A stretch of DNA of 64,000 bases from Shinella granuli (lineage in GTDB: Bacteria > Pseudomonadota > Alphaproteobacteria > Rhizobiales > Rhizobiaceae), in assembly GCF_004341885.1 (NCBI RefSeq), contig NZ_SLVX01000003.1, forward strand, positions 124,001 to 188,000, in the 5' to 3' direction. A model generated the notes under the pieces. That model was not told the DNA's origin, did no database searches, and saw nothing but the letters and a program-made list of their open reading frames with translations. How positions within the stretch are numbered: position 1 is the stretch's first letter; every line of letters begins with the position of its first letter. This document shows, one piece after another, positions 38,776 to 47,114 of the stretch. Both the position numbers and the translations under genes were made by a program.

Positions 38776-39807
38776 ATGGCCGGCATCATCCATGGGCGCG
38801 AAGCGCTCGTCCTGGCTGTCACACTCTGGACGGCGCTTTCCATCAACGATTTCCTGCTGCTTTCCGAGGGCTTCCTGCTGCTCGCGCCCGGCTGGCTGAG
38901 CAGCATTCTCCTGGCCCTGCTCCTGGCGCTGGTGCTTCAGCGATTGCAGAACCTGCCGCGGGAAAGGGCGCTCGGCCTCGGCGTGCTCGCGGTGCTGGTG
39001 GTTGCCGCAAGCCAGGCAGCGTTCGATGTCACCGCGATCGTGACGCTGGGTCCGCATCTGCTGCCCGGCGGCCTCGGCGTGCCCGGCTTTGCGATCGCCG
39101 ATACGTTCGACGAGGCCGTCCTGCAGTTTCGCATGAGCCTGCTGTGGAACGTCGTGACCTTCGGCTTCTATGCCGCCGCACTCGCACTGCTCAATGCCGA
39201 GCGGCGCAAGCTGGACGCGGAAATGCGGGCGCTGCGCTACGAGCTCAATCCGCATTTCCTCTTCAACACGCTGAATTCCGTGGCCGGTCTCATCGAGGAG
39301 GGATCAGCCGGGCGGGCGGACCGCATGGTCCTGTCCCTGTCGCGCTTCCTGCAGACGACGCTCTCGCTCGATCCGCTGCATGACGTGCCACTGGCCGAGG
39401 AGATCGCCCTCCAGCGCGACTATCTTGCGATCGAACAAGAGCGCTTTGCCGATCGCATGCGCTTCGACATCCGGCTGCCGGACGCGCTTGCGGCCGCGCT
39501 GGTTCCCAATCTCATCCTCCAGCCGCTGATCGAAAACGCCGTCAAGCATGGCGTTTCGGCATCCCGAAAGCCCGTGGCCATTCTGCTGGATGCGCGACAG
39601 AAAGCGGATCGCCTGATCCTCACCGTCGAAAACGACCTGCCGGAAACGGACGCAATCCCGCACAAGCCGCCGGGCATGGGCGTCGGCCTGCGGAACATCA
39701 CCGACCGGTTGCAGGCGCGCTTTGCCAGCCGCTGGCGCTTCTCGTCTGGCTCGACAGCCGAAGGACGCTACCGGGCTTCGATCGAGATCCCGCTGAGATG
39801 GGCCTGA
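38776..39807 (+). CDS. LytS-type sensor histidine kinase (orphan)
   Basis: A 343-residue kinase of the His_kinase (LytS/YehU) type. It has about four hydrophobic segments between residues 9 and 138 and then the His-containing block LRYELNPHFLFNTLNSVAGLI (His160), with an ATPase domain bearing LILQPLIENAVKHG and PGMGVGLRNITDRL. AGGAG lies 5 bp before the ATG at 38776; the frame extends upstream to 38635 over a terminator and is not used. Partners of such kinases are LytTR response regulators, usually adjacent, but none is found here. Confidence 0.88.
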   Translation: MAGIIHGREALVLAVTLWTALSINDFLLLSEGFLLLAPGWLSSILLALLLALVLQRLQNLPRERALGLGVLAVLVVAASQAAFDVTAIVTLGPHLLPGGLGVPGFAIADTFDEAVLQFRMSLLWNVVTFGFYAAALALLNAERRKLDAEMRALRYELNPHFLFNTLNSVAGLIEEGSAGRADRMVLSLSRFLQTTLSLDPLHDVPLAEEIALQRDYLAIEQERFADRMRFDIRLPDALAAALVPNLILQPLIENAVKHGVSASRKPVAILLDARQKADRLILTVENDLPETDAIPHKPPGMGVGLRNITDRLQARFASRWRFSSGSTAEGRYRASIEIPLRWA

Positions 39808-39868
39808 TGGAATTTCCCTCGGGGAGAACGGTGCAGTTCCCGCGCTCGGCCGGAACCGCACGCGCGTA

Positions 39869-40003
39869 TCAGTTCAGCGGAATCTGAAGGCCGCTCGAGG
39901 CCGGCGGGCGGGCATAGGTCGTGTTGTTCGACGCGGTCGTGCTGCATCCTGCCAGCGACAGGACCGCGAGCGCGGCGACGACGAAACCGGTGATGGGGCG
40001 CAT
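39869..40003 (-). CDS. Very small lipoprotein (44 residues)
   Basis: The product has a complete lipoprotein signal (VVAALAVLSLAGC, lipid Cys at residue 20) and a mature part of only 25 residues, rich in Ser, Thr, Asn and Pro. AAGGAGAG sits 6 bp before the ATG at 40003. I know no function; such entericidin-like or small envelope lipoproteins are easily missed. An in-frame extension upstream to 40108 lacks a ribosome site. Confidence 0.7.
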   Translation of the reverse strand: MRPITGFVVAALAVLSLAGCSTTASNNTTYARPPASSGLQIPLN

Positions 40004-40159
40004 GAATCTCTCCTTTGCGATCTGCCTGTAAGACATAGGCACGACGAAGACCCGCGTCCACCACGGCGCGGAAAGGAAACAGCCCGTGCAGGGCACGCGG
40101 CCTTCCACGACAGACTCACCCCAGCCGACGGACCACGGATTCTCCCCCTTCGTCCTTCG

Positions 40160-40906
40160 TCATGGCGCGTCGGCGCGGTCCATCAGGCCGGAAATGTCAC
40201 GCGCGGCAAGATCGAGAATGTGGCGTGAGTACGCCTCCGCCCGCGCGCCATCCCGCAGGCGCAGCGCATCGACCAGCGCCCGGTGCACCCCGAGCGCCTC
40301 GTCGTGGCGTTCCGTCGCCCGGTTGGAGGCATGCAGCGCATAGGAAAGGGCCGCGTGGATGATCGAGGAAAGCTGATGGAAGACCTGGTTGTGGCTGGCC
40401 TTCAACAGCGTCTCGTGGAAGCGCGCATCGGCGGCGGTGAAGGCTTCGAGGTCACCTTCGGCATCGCTCATGTCGTCGCAGGCCCGCTCCAGATCGGCGA
40501 TCTCCTGCGCCGTCGCGCGTGCGGCGGCAAGGAAGGCCGCGGCCGGCTCGACGGTGCGGCGCGCTTCGAGAATGGAGCCGAGAAGCTCGGCGGACAGCAC
40601 ATCCGGCCCCATCCATTCGAGGATCTGCGCGTCGAGCACGTTCCATTCCGACCGGTCGCAGACAAGCGTGCCGACCCGGGGTCGGCCGCGCACGAGGCCT
40701 TTGGTCTCCAGCACCTTCAGCGATTCGCGGATGACGGTGCGGCTGACGCCGTAGGTTGCGCACAGATCGCTCTCACGCGGCAGCACCGCACCCGGCGGGA
40801 AACGTCCGCCGCAGATATCGCCGCCGATCGCCGCGGTCACATTGTGACGCACCCGCGGCCGGCGCGATAACGGCCGCTGCGCCTGTCTTGCCGGCTTGTC
40901 CGCCAC
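40160..40906 (-). CDS. GntR family (FadR subfamily) transcriptional regulator
   Basis: A 248-residue repressor-type regulator. It has an N-terminal winged helix (about residues 18-88, including PRESDLCATYGVSRTVIRESLKVLETKGLV) and an all-helical FCD ligand domain (about 105-235) with metal-binding-type EARRTVEP, DARFHETLL and HRALVDAL elements. It is divergent from a sugar-acid dehydratase gene and probably senses the sugar acid or its breakdown product. A 15-bp palindrome lies 36 bp upstream of its start. Confidence 0.88.
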   Translation of the reverse strand: MADKPARQAQRPLSRRPRVRHNVTAAIGGDICGGRFPPGAVLPRESDLCATYGVSRTVIRESLKVLETKGLVRGRPRVGTLVCDRSEWNVLDAQILEWMGPDVLSAELLGSILEARRTVEPAAAFLAAARATAQEIADLERACDDMSDAEGDLEAFTAADARFHETLLKASHNQVFHQLSSIIHAALSYALHASNRATERHDEALGVHRALVDALRLRDGARAEAYSRHILDLAARDISGLMDRADAP

Positions 40907-40941
40907 GCTGCCTCCATCACTTCGGTCATTGATCGTACAAT

Positions 40942-40956
40942 TATGATATTATCATA
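40942..40956. promoter_or_regulatory. Probable GntR operator
   Basis: TATGATA-T-TATCATA is a perfect 15-bp palindrome, embedded in a slightly larger ATCGTA...TACGAT arrangement (40932-40960). It lies between the divergent GntR and UxaA-family genes, 36 bp upstream of the regulator start. Confidence 0.65.
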
Positions 40957-41015
40957 CGATAAATTGAAAGCGGGAACCATTATCGCCATTCGCACGGCAC
41001 GGACAATTCCCAATA

Positions 41016-41044
41016 TTGACTTTTGCTGACAAAGTGCATAATGC
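41016..41044 (+). promoter_or_regulatory. Sigma-70 type promoter of the UxaA-family gene
   Basis: TTGACT (41016-41021) and TAATGC (41039-41044) with 17 bp between them, 25 bp before the start codon. Confidence 0.6.
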
Positions 41045-41068
41045 GCCGGTCCCAACGAAGGAGCCGCC

Positions 41069-42598
41069 ATGCTTGCCGACCTCCCCCCCGTGCTCATCCT
41101 CAACCCGAAAGACAATGTCGGGGTCGTTCCCGCCAATGTCGATGCCGGCCGTATGCTGGTGAATGGCATCGCCGCCGCGGAGCGCATTCCGCGTGGGCAC
41201 AAGGTGGCGATCGCGCTTATCGCGGAAAACGAGCCGGTGCGAAAATATGGCCAGATCATCGGCTATGCGACGCGGGCGATCCGCCCCGGCGAGCATGTCC
41301 ACCTGCAGAACCTCGCCATTCTCGACGTGGCGCTGAAACACGAATTCTGCGTCGACAACGCCCCGCCGGTGATGGTGCCGGAGGCCGAGCGCCGCACCTT
41401 CGAGGGTTATGACCGCGGCAATGGCCGCATCGGCACCCGAAACTATATCGGCATCCTCTCCACCGTGAACTGTTCCGCCACGGTCTCGCGCTATGTCGCG
41501 GAGCATTATGCCCGCAGGTTCCGCGAGACCGGCCACGACAATATCGATGGCGTGGTGGCGCTCACCTATGGCGGCGGCTGCGCGCTAAACCTGAAATCCG
41601 AGGGCGGGCGCATCCTCACCCGCACCTTCAAGGGCTATGCCCGCAACCCGAATTTCGGCGGCATCCTGATGATCGGCCTCGGCTGCGAGACCTTTCAGTA
41701 CGGCCCGCTCGTCGAGGAGGCCGGGCTGGAAGAAGGCAAAACCTTCCGCACCATGATGATCCAGAACCAGGGCGGAACGCGCAAGACCATCGAGGCGGCC
41801 TGCGCGATGATCGACGACATGCTGCCGGATGTCGGCCGCATCCGCCGCACGCCGCAGCCCCTGTCGGGCATCAAGCTGGCACTGGAATGCGGCGGCTCGG
41901 ACGGCTATTCCGGCATTTCCGCCAACCCGGCGCTCGGCATCGCCTCGGACCTCTTGGTGAAGGAGGGGGCGACGACAGTGCTGTCCGAAACGCCGGAAAT
42001 CTACGGTGCGGAACATCTCCTGACGCGCCGTGCCGCCCGGCCGGAGGTGGCGGAAAAGCTGCTCGCGCGCATCGACTGGTGGCGGGACTACACGGCGAAA
42101 AACGACGCCGAACTCAACAACAACCCCTCGCACGGCAACAAGGCCGGGGGGCTCACGACCATCCTGGAAAAATCGCTCGGCGCGGTCGCCAAGAGCGGTT
42201 CCATGCCGCTCAACGCCGTCTACGAATATGCCGAGGAGGTGACGGAACCGGGCTTCGTCTTCATGGATACGCCCGGCTACGACCCCGCCGCCGTGACCGG
42301 CCAGATCGCCGGCGGCTGCAATCTCGTCGCCTTCACCACCGGCCGCGGCTCGGTCTCCGGCTACAAGCCGGCGCCCTGCATCAAGATCGCCACCAACACG
42401 ACGATGTACGAGCACATCAAGGAGGACATGGACATCAATTGCGGCACGATCGTCGACGGCACCGAGGCGATCGAGGAGGCCGGCCGGCGCATCTTCGAGT
42501 TCGTCATCGAAACCGCCTCCGGCCGCAAGACGGCGAGCGAGGCCTTCGACTACGGCGACAACGAATTCGTGCCCTGGCAGGTCGGCGCCATCACCTGA
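41069..42598 (+). CDS. UxaA-family sugar-acid dehydratase (altronate/galactarate dehydratase-like)
   Basis: A 509-residue dehydratase with an N-terminal SAF domain (about residues 1-95) and a long UxaA/GarD C-terminal domain containing RNYIGILSTVNCSATV, YGGGCALN, GLGCETFQ, NNNPSHGNKAGGLTT and INCGTIVDGTE. Members dehydrate altronate, galactarate or related hexonic/hexaric acids, using a metal ion; the conserved Cys and His positions are present. Substrate cannot be fixed from sequence. AAGGAG lies 7 bp before the ATG. It is controlled, probably, by the divergent GntR regulator. Confidence 0.88.
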   Translation: MLADLPPVLILNPKDNVGVVPANVDAGRMLVNGIAAAERIPRGHKVAIALIAENEPVRKYGQIIGYATRAIRPGEHVHLQNLAILDVALKHEFCVDNAPPVMVPEAERRTFEGYDRGNGRIGTRNYIGILSTVNCSATVSRYVAEHYARRFRETGHDNIDGVVALTYGGGCALNLKSEGGRILTRTFKGYARNPNFGGILMIGLGCETFQYGPLVEEAGLEEGKTFRTMMIQNQGGTRKTIEAACAMIDDMLPDVGRIRRTPQPLSGIKLALECGGSDGYSGISANPALGIASDLLVKEGATTVLSETPEIYGAEHLLTRRAARPEVAEKLLARIDWWRDYTAKNDAELNNNPSHGNKAGGLTTILEKSLGAVAKSGSMPLNAVYEYAEEVTEPGFVFMDTPGYDPAAVTGQIAGGCNLVAFTTGRGSVSGYKPAPCIKIATNTTMYEHIKEDMDINCGTIVDGTEAIEEAGRRIFEFVIETASGRKTASEAFDYGDNEFVPWQVGAIT

Positions 42599-42601
42599 TC
42601 G

Positions 42602-42952
42602 TCAGGTGTGCATGACGATGTTGACGAGTGTGCCGGCGGGATCGCGCACGAAGAAACGCCGCACGCCCCAGGGCTCGTCCGCCGGCCCGTATTCCACGGC
42701 ATAACCGCCTTCGAGGACTGCCGCATAGGCGGCCTCGACATCGTCGACCTCGACCGAAAGACCCGGCACCGGCGTGCCCGAGCCACCCTCCGAGGCGAAG
42801 CTGACCTGCAGCGGCATGCGGTCCTGCGTGCCATAGGTGGCGATCCAGCCGTGATCCATCAGCAGTTCCAGCCCGAGCACCTCGCGATAGAAGCGGGCGA
42901 CAATCGCCGGATCGGCCGTTTCGATATTCGCGACGATGCGTTTGACCTTCAT
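42602..42952 (-). CDS. VOC family (glyoxalase-like) protein
   Basis: A 116-residue single-module vicinal-oxygen-chelate protein with paired beta-alpha-beta-beta-beta halves: FYREVLGLELLMDHGW in the first and AYAAVLEGGYAVEYGP, RRFFVRDPAGTLVNIV in the second. The D-P-x-G turn before the final strand is typical of glyoxalase I and bleomycin-resistance-like proteins. It lies 9 bp downstream of a GntR regulator gene in the same direction, so the two likely form an operon. Confidence 0.87.
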   Translation of the reverse strand: MKVKRIVANIETADPAIVARFYREVLGLELLMDHGWIATYGTQDRMPLQVSFASEGGSGTPVPGLSVEVDDVEAAYAAVLEGGYAVEYGPADEPWGVRRFFVRDPAGTLVNIVMHT

Positions 42953-42961
42953 GGATCCTCC

Positions 42962-44011
42962 TTACCGCACGACGGGCGTCGCATAGGCCGGCATGTCCGG
43001 CCGGTGTGCCGCGCGCACCTCCGCGACGCGCTCGATCACCTTGGGCAGCGCAACCGTGATGTGGTGGCGGAGCGTTTCGGCCGCGCGTGTCCGGTCGTCC
43101 ACATCGAGCGCGCGGAACACCGCCAGGTGCTCGGCGATGAAGGGCTCGTCGGCGGGCATGCGGTGCGAAACGCCGATAATGTGCTTGCTGACATTCAGCA
43201 TGAAGCGGGCGCGCCGCAACGCGATCAGCAGTTCGCGGTTCGGGCAGTAGCCGAGGCAGGTGATGTGCAGGTCGGTTTCAAGACCGTCCATCGCCTCGAC
43301 GGAGAGAGCCGGATAGGCAGCCAGCGCCTCCTCCAGCCGCTGCGTCATGGCACGCCGCTCGACCAGCGGGATGAACGGCGCGGCCCGGCTCAGCGCCAAC
43401 GGCTCCAGCGCGATGCGGATGTCGTGCAGGTCGTACATGCGCTGTTCGTCGAGCGGCACCAGCGTCCAGCGCATGCGCTCGTCCTTTTCCACGATGCCGA
43501 GCGCTTCGAGGCGGGTCAGCGCGTCGCGCGCCACCTGCCGGCCGACGCCGCGCGCACGCGCGAGTTCCACCTCGTTGATCCGGTGGCGGCCGAAGACGGA
43601 GAGATGCACCATCTCCCGCTCCAGGTTCTCGTAGATCGCCTCCCAGGCCGGCGCCTTGCGCAGGGCCGGCGCCTCCTCGTCAAGGCCGAGCATCTCGGCC
43701 GTCAGCACCACCCGCTTCGGCCCGCCGCGCCCCTGCCCCACCAGGAAACCGCGCCCGTCGAAACGTCGGATCTGCCCCGCCGCCTCCAGGAGCGCGAAAG
43801 CCTGGCGGACCGGCGTGCGGGTGGAGGCAAAGAGCGTTGCGACCGGCCCCTCCAGGAGGAGGGCCCCCTTCGGCAGCCGTCCGGAGGCAATCGCTTCCGC
43901 CAGCACCTCGCGGATGCGCAGATAGAGCGGGCTCTTGTCGAGCGCCCCTTCGGCGCTTTCCGCGCCCGTTTCCGCCAAAGCTTGCCCTGTGCCGATCATG
44001 GCGCGGACCAT
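42962..44011 (-). CDS. GntR-type regulator with two winged-helix domains and an FCD domain
   Basis: About 349 residues. A first GntR-like winged helix (about residues 25-92: PLYLRIREVLAEAIASGRLP through RTPVRQAFALLEAAGQIRRF) is followed by a second (about 120-190: INEVELARARGVGRQVARDALTRLEALGIV) and then an FCD-like helical domain. Most FCD regulators have one winged helix, so this is a tandem arrangement. The first ATG is at 44011; a TTG at 44035 and an ATG at 43999 are in frame and no start has a good ribosome site. It is the first gene of an operon with the VOC protein. Confidence 0.8.
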   Translation of the reverse strand: MVRAMIGTGQALAETGAESAEGALDKSPLYLRIREVLAEAIASGRLPKGALLLEGPVATLFASTRTPVRQAFALLEAAGQIRRFDGRGFLVGQGRGGPKRVVLTAEMLGLDEEAPALRKAPAWEAIYENLEREMVHLSVFGRHRINEVELARARGVGRQVARDALTRLEALGIVEKDERMRWTLVPLDEQRMYDLHDIRIALEPLALSRAAPFIPLVERRAMTQRLEEALAAYPALSVEAMDGLETDLHITCLGYCPNRELLIALRRARFMLNVSKHIIGVSHRMPADEPFIAEHLAVFRALDVDDRTRAAETLRHHITVALPKVIERVAEVRAAHRPDMPAYATPVVR

Positions 44012-44202
44012 CGCATGAATGCACCGTGCCGACAACGGTCATGTCCGCCGCAGGCCGCGGCAAGGAAATTGCGTCGCACCGGCAAAAAATCTCCATTCCT
44101 TTCGTGACGCGCGGGGTGTTTTGCGCTAGGGAACCCTGCTGAGGCTCGCAATGCGGCCCGAAAAAGCCCATATGTCAGCCGCGTCCACTCGAGGAATTGA
44201 CC

Positions 44203-46038
44203 ATGCCCGCATATCGCTCCCGAACCACCACCCACGGCCGCAACATGGCCGGTGCCCGCGGCCTCTGGCGCGCGACCGGCATGAAGGATACGGACTTCGG
44301 CAAGCCGATCATCGCGGTGGTGAACTCCTTCACCCAGTTCGTGCCCGGCCATGTGCACCTCAAAGACCTCGGCCAGCTCGTCGCCCGCGAGATCGAGAAG
44401 GCCGGCGGCGTTGCCAAGGAATTCAACACGATCGCCGTCGACGACGGCATCGCCATGGGCCATGACGGCATGCTCTATTCGCTGCCGAGCCGCGAGATCA
44501 TCGCCGACTCGGTCGAATACATGGTCAACGCGCACTGCGCAGACGCCATGGTCTGCATCTCGAACTGCGACAAGATCACCCCCGGCATGCTGAATGCCGC
44601 CATGCGCCTCAACATTCCCGCCGTCTTCGTCTCCGGCGGCCCGATGGAGGCCGGCAAGGTCGTGCTGCACGGCAAGACTCACGCGCTCGACCTCGTCGAC
44701 GCCATGGTCGCGGCGGCCGACGACAATATCTCCGACGAGGACGTCAAGGTCATCGAGCGTTCCGCCTGCCCGACCTGCGGCTCCTGCTCCGGCATGTTCA
44801 CCGCCAATTCGATGAACTGTCTGACCGAAGCCCTCGGCCTGTCGTTGCCGGGCAACGGCTCCACGCTCGCGACCCATGCCGACCGCAAGCGCCTCTTCGT
44901 CGAGGCCGGCCATCTCATCGTCGACCTCGCCCGCCGCTACTACGAGCAGGACGACGACAGCATCCTGCCGCGCTCGGTCGCCAACAAGAAGGCCTTCGAG
45001 AACGCCATGTCGCTCGACATCGCCATGGGCGGCTCGACCAACACGGTGCTGCACATCCTGGCCGCCGCCCATGAAGGCGGCATCGATTTCGATCTCGATG
45101 ACATCGACGAACTGTCGCGCCGGGTGCCGTGCCTCTCCAAGGTCGCGCCCGCCAAGCAGGACGTGCATATGGAGGACGTGCATCGCGCCGGCGGCATCAT
45201 GCGCATCCTCGGCGAACTTGACCGCGGCGGCCTCATCCACCGTGACACGCCGACCGTGCATGCCGAAACGCTGGGCGACGCCATCGACCGCTGGGACATC
45301 ACCCGCACCAGCAGCGAGACCGTGCGCACCTTCTTCCGCGCCGCGCCCGGCGGCATACCGACCCAGGTCGCCTTCAGCCAGGAAGCGCGCTGGGACGAGC
45401 TGGACACCGACGGCGAGAAAGGCGTCATCCGCTCCGTCGAGCATCCGTTCTCGAAGGATGGCGGCCTGGCCGTGCTCTCCGGCAACATCGCGCTCGACGG
45501 CTGCATCGTGAAGACCGCCGGCGTCGATGAATCGATCCTCAAGTTCTCCGGCCCCGCCGTCGTCTTCGAAAGCCAGGATGCAGCGGTGAAGGGCATTCTC
45601 GGCGGCGAGGTGAAGGCCGGCGACGTCGTCGTCATCCGCTACGAAGGCCCGAAGGGCGGCCCGGGCATGCAGGAAATGCTCTATCCGACGAGCTACCTGA
45701 AGTCGAAGGGCCTCGGCAAGGCCTGCGCGCTGATCACCGACGGGCGCTTCTCCGGCGGCACATCCGGCCTTTCCATCGGCCATGCCTCGCCCGAGGCGGC
45801 GCAGGGCGGCGCGATCGGCCTCGTGCGCCAGGGCGATCTCATCGAGATCGACATCCCCAACCGCACGATCAACCTTGCGGTTCCGGAAGCGGAACTCGCC
45901 GCCCGCCGCGCCGAGCAGGACAAGCTTGGCTGGAAGCCGGCCGCCCCGCGCAGGCGCAACGTCACGACGGCGCTGAAGGCCTATGCCGCCTTCGCCGCCA
46001 GCGCCGACAAGGGCGCCGTGCGCATCCTGCCCGAGTAA
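44203..46038 (+). CDS. ilvD: Dihydroxy-acid dehydratase
   Basis: IlvD dehydrates 2,3-dihydroxy-isovalerate and 2,3-dihydroxy-3-methylvalerate, the third common step of valine and isoleucine synthesis. The 611-residue protein follows the long biosynthetic form: [19 protein letters not shown] at the start, Fe-S cysteines in [10 protein letters not shown] and [12 protein letters not shown], and [15 protein letters not shown] near the C-terminus. GAGGAA lies 6 bp before the ATG at 44203; a TTG six bases upstream is not needed. The sequence matches E. coli IlvD too closely at the N-terminus to be a sugar-acid dehydratase. It appears monocistronic. Confidence 0.95.
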   Translation: MPAYRSRTTTHGRNMAGARGLWRATGMKDTDFGKPIIAVVNSFTQFVPGHVHLKDLGQLVAREIEKAGGVAKEFNTIAVDDGIAMGHDGMLYSLPSREIIADSVEYMVNAHCADAMVCISNCDKITPGMLNAAMRLNIPAVFVSGGPMEAGKVVLHGKTHALDLVDAMVAAADDNISDEDVKVIERSACPTCGSCSGMFTANSMNCLTEALGLSLPGNGSTLATHADRKRLFVEAGHLIVDLARRYYEQDDDSILPRSVANKKAFENAMSLDIAMGGSTNTVLHILAAAHEGGIDFDLDDIDELSRRVPCLSKVAPAKQDVHMEDVHRAGGIMRILGELDRGGLIHRDTPTVHAETLGDAIDRWDITRTSSETVRTFFRAAPGGIPTQVAFSQEARWDELDTDGEKGVIRSVEHPFSKDGGLAVLSGNIALDGCIVKTAGVDESILKFSGPAVVFESQDAAVKGILGGEVKAGDVVVIRYEGPKGGPGMQEMLYPTSYLKSKGLGKACALITDGRFSGGTSGLSIGHASPEAAQGGAIGLVRQGDLIEIDIPNRTINLAVPEAELAARRAEQDKLGWKPAAPRRRNVTTALKAYAAFAASADKGAVRILPE

Positions 46039-46081
46039 GAGGTTCGCCGGGCGCTGGACCTATCCGGCACCCGGCCGATTC

Positions 46082-46486
46082 TCACAGGTGGCGCGTCTCG
46101 GCCGGCGTGTTCCACCAGGCATTGTTCCGCCCGTCGAAATACTGGACCGGCAGTTCCGTCAGTTCGCCCTGCTCGATGTCATCCAGGCAGGCGACGTTTA
46201 TCGAGACATAGGCCCCGCCGATCGCCTCGATATAGCCATGCCCGAAGGGTGAGACGCCGCAGGTCCTGCAGAAGCGGTGGTGCCCGCTCATCGTGCCGAA
46301 CTGGTAGTCGCCAAGATCCGCTTCCTCGCATTGCAGGCGGAAGGCGTCCGGCTTGATCTGGGCCCCCCAATAGCGCTTCTTCGAGCAGATCGAGCAATTG
46401 CACCGGCCCGTGCCGGCGGAGAGATCGATATCGGCCTCGTAGCGGATTTTCCCGCAGTGGCAGCTTCCCTTGTAGGTCCTCAACAT
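46082..46486 (-). CDS. GFA family (glutathione-dependent formaldehyde-activating-like) protein
   Basis: A 134-residue zinc protein of the GFA/CENP-V fold. The zinc cysteines are in GSCHCGKIRYE, CNCSICSKKRYW and FCRTCGVSPFGHG. The family name comes from a proposed glutathione-formaldehyde enzyme; most members are uncharacterised. GAGGAGAG precedes the ATG at 46486, and the frame that continues to 46768 crosses into the regulator gene and is ignored. It is divergent from a MarR regulator with two operators between. Confidence 0.86.
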   Translation of the reverse strand: MLRTYKGSCHCGKIRYEADIDLSAGTGRCNCSICSKKRYWGAQIKPDAFRLQCEEADLGDYQFGTMSGHHRFCRTCGVSPFGHGYIEAIGGAYVSINVACLDDIEQGELTELPVQYFDGRNNAWWNTPAETRHL

Positions 46487-46520
46487 GATGCTCTCCTCGC
46501 TTGCGCTGCTGGCGCTAAAA

Positions 46521-46536
46521 TGACAATATATTGTCA
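46521..46536. promoter_or_regulatory. MarR operator 1
   Basis: TGACAATATATTGTCA, a perfect 16-bp palindrome in the gap between the GFA gene and the MarR gene. Confidence 0.8.
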
Positions 46537-46553
46537 AAATCACCCTCGCAGAA

Positions 46554-46569
46554 TGACAGCATGTTGTCA
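46554..46569. promoter_or_regulatory. MarR operator 2, adjacent to the marR start codon
   Basis: TGACAGCATGTTGTCA matches operator 1 in its outer TGACA / TGTCA halves and is symmetric at 14 of 16 positions. It is centred 33 bp (about three helical turns) from operator 1 and ends 2 bp before the start codon. Confidence 0.8.
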
Positions 46570-46571
46570 AT

Positions 46572-47033
46572 ATGAGTCCTGACCGCACCCCCGCCGGCGA
46601 TGCCTTCGCCACCTTCGCCATCTCGATCCTGCGCCTTGCCGGGCATTTGCAAACCGCTGGCGATGCGCTGGCCAAACCGGCCGGCCAGACGAGCGCCCGC
46701 TGGCAGGTGCTTGCCGCCGCCGACCATGCGCCGATGTCCGTCGCCGATGCCGGGCGGGCGCTCGGCATGACACGGCAGGGCGTGCAGCGCGTCGCCGATC
46801 TCCTCGAAAGGGACGGTCTGATCGTCTATGCCGAAAATCCTGCCCACCAGCGCGCCAAGCTGATGGTTCTGACGGATGGCGGCAAGGCGGCGCTTGCCGC
46901 CATCCGGGCACGCCAGGCGGTGTGGGCGGATGCACTCGGCGAGGCGCTCGGCGAAAAGGTACTGCTCCAGGCAACCGAAACCGTCATCGCCGCGTTACAG
47001 GCCATCGAGAAACAGTCCATCCCGGAGCGGTGA
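46572..47033 (+). CDS. MarR family transcriptional regulator
   Basis: A 153-residue regulator with the MarR winged helix: MSVADAGRALGMTRQGVQRVADLLERDGLIVY as the recognition region and AKLMVLTDGGKAAL as the wing. There is no room for a Shine-Dalgarno sequence, because an operator ends 2 bp before the ATG and no other in-frame start is suitable. The mRNA is therefore probably leaderless, with the operators over the -10 and -35 regions. Likely targets are its own gene, the divergent GFA gene and possibly the downstream DUF899/VOC pair. Confidence 0.88.
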   Translation: MSPDRTPAGDAFATFAISILRLAGHLQTAGDALAKPAGQTSARWQVLAAADHAPMSVADAGRALGMTRQGVQRVADLLERDGLIVYAENPAHQRAKLMVLTDGGKAALAAIRARQAVWADALGEALGEKVLLQATETVIAALQAIEKQSIPER

Positions 47034-47114
47034 AGGCGGCGCGCGCTTTGACATGGGCAAGAAATGTTGATACCAACTCATTTGTCGAAAGCCCGCGAAA
47101 GAGGAGTTCCGAGC

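Noticed and set aside
44203..46038. Reading the ilvD gene as a sugar-acid dehydratase working with the UxaA-family gene
   Set aside because: The N-terminal 80 residues match the biosynthetic IlvD form very closely, and two regulators and a VOC gene separate it from the sugar-acid locus.
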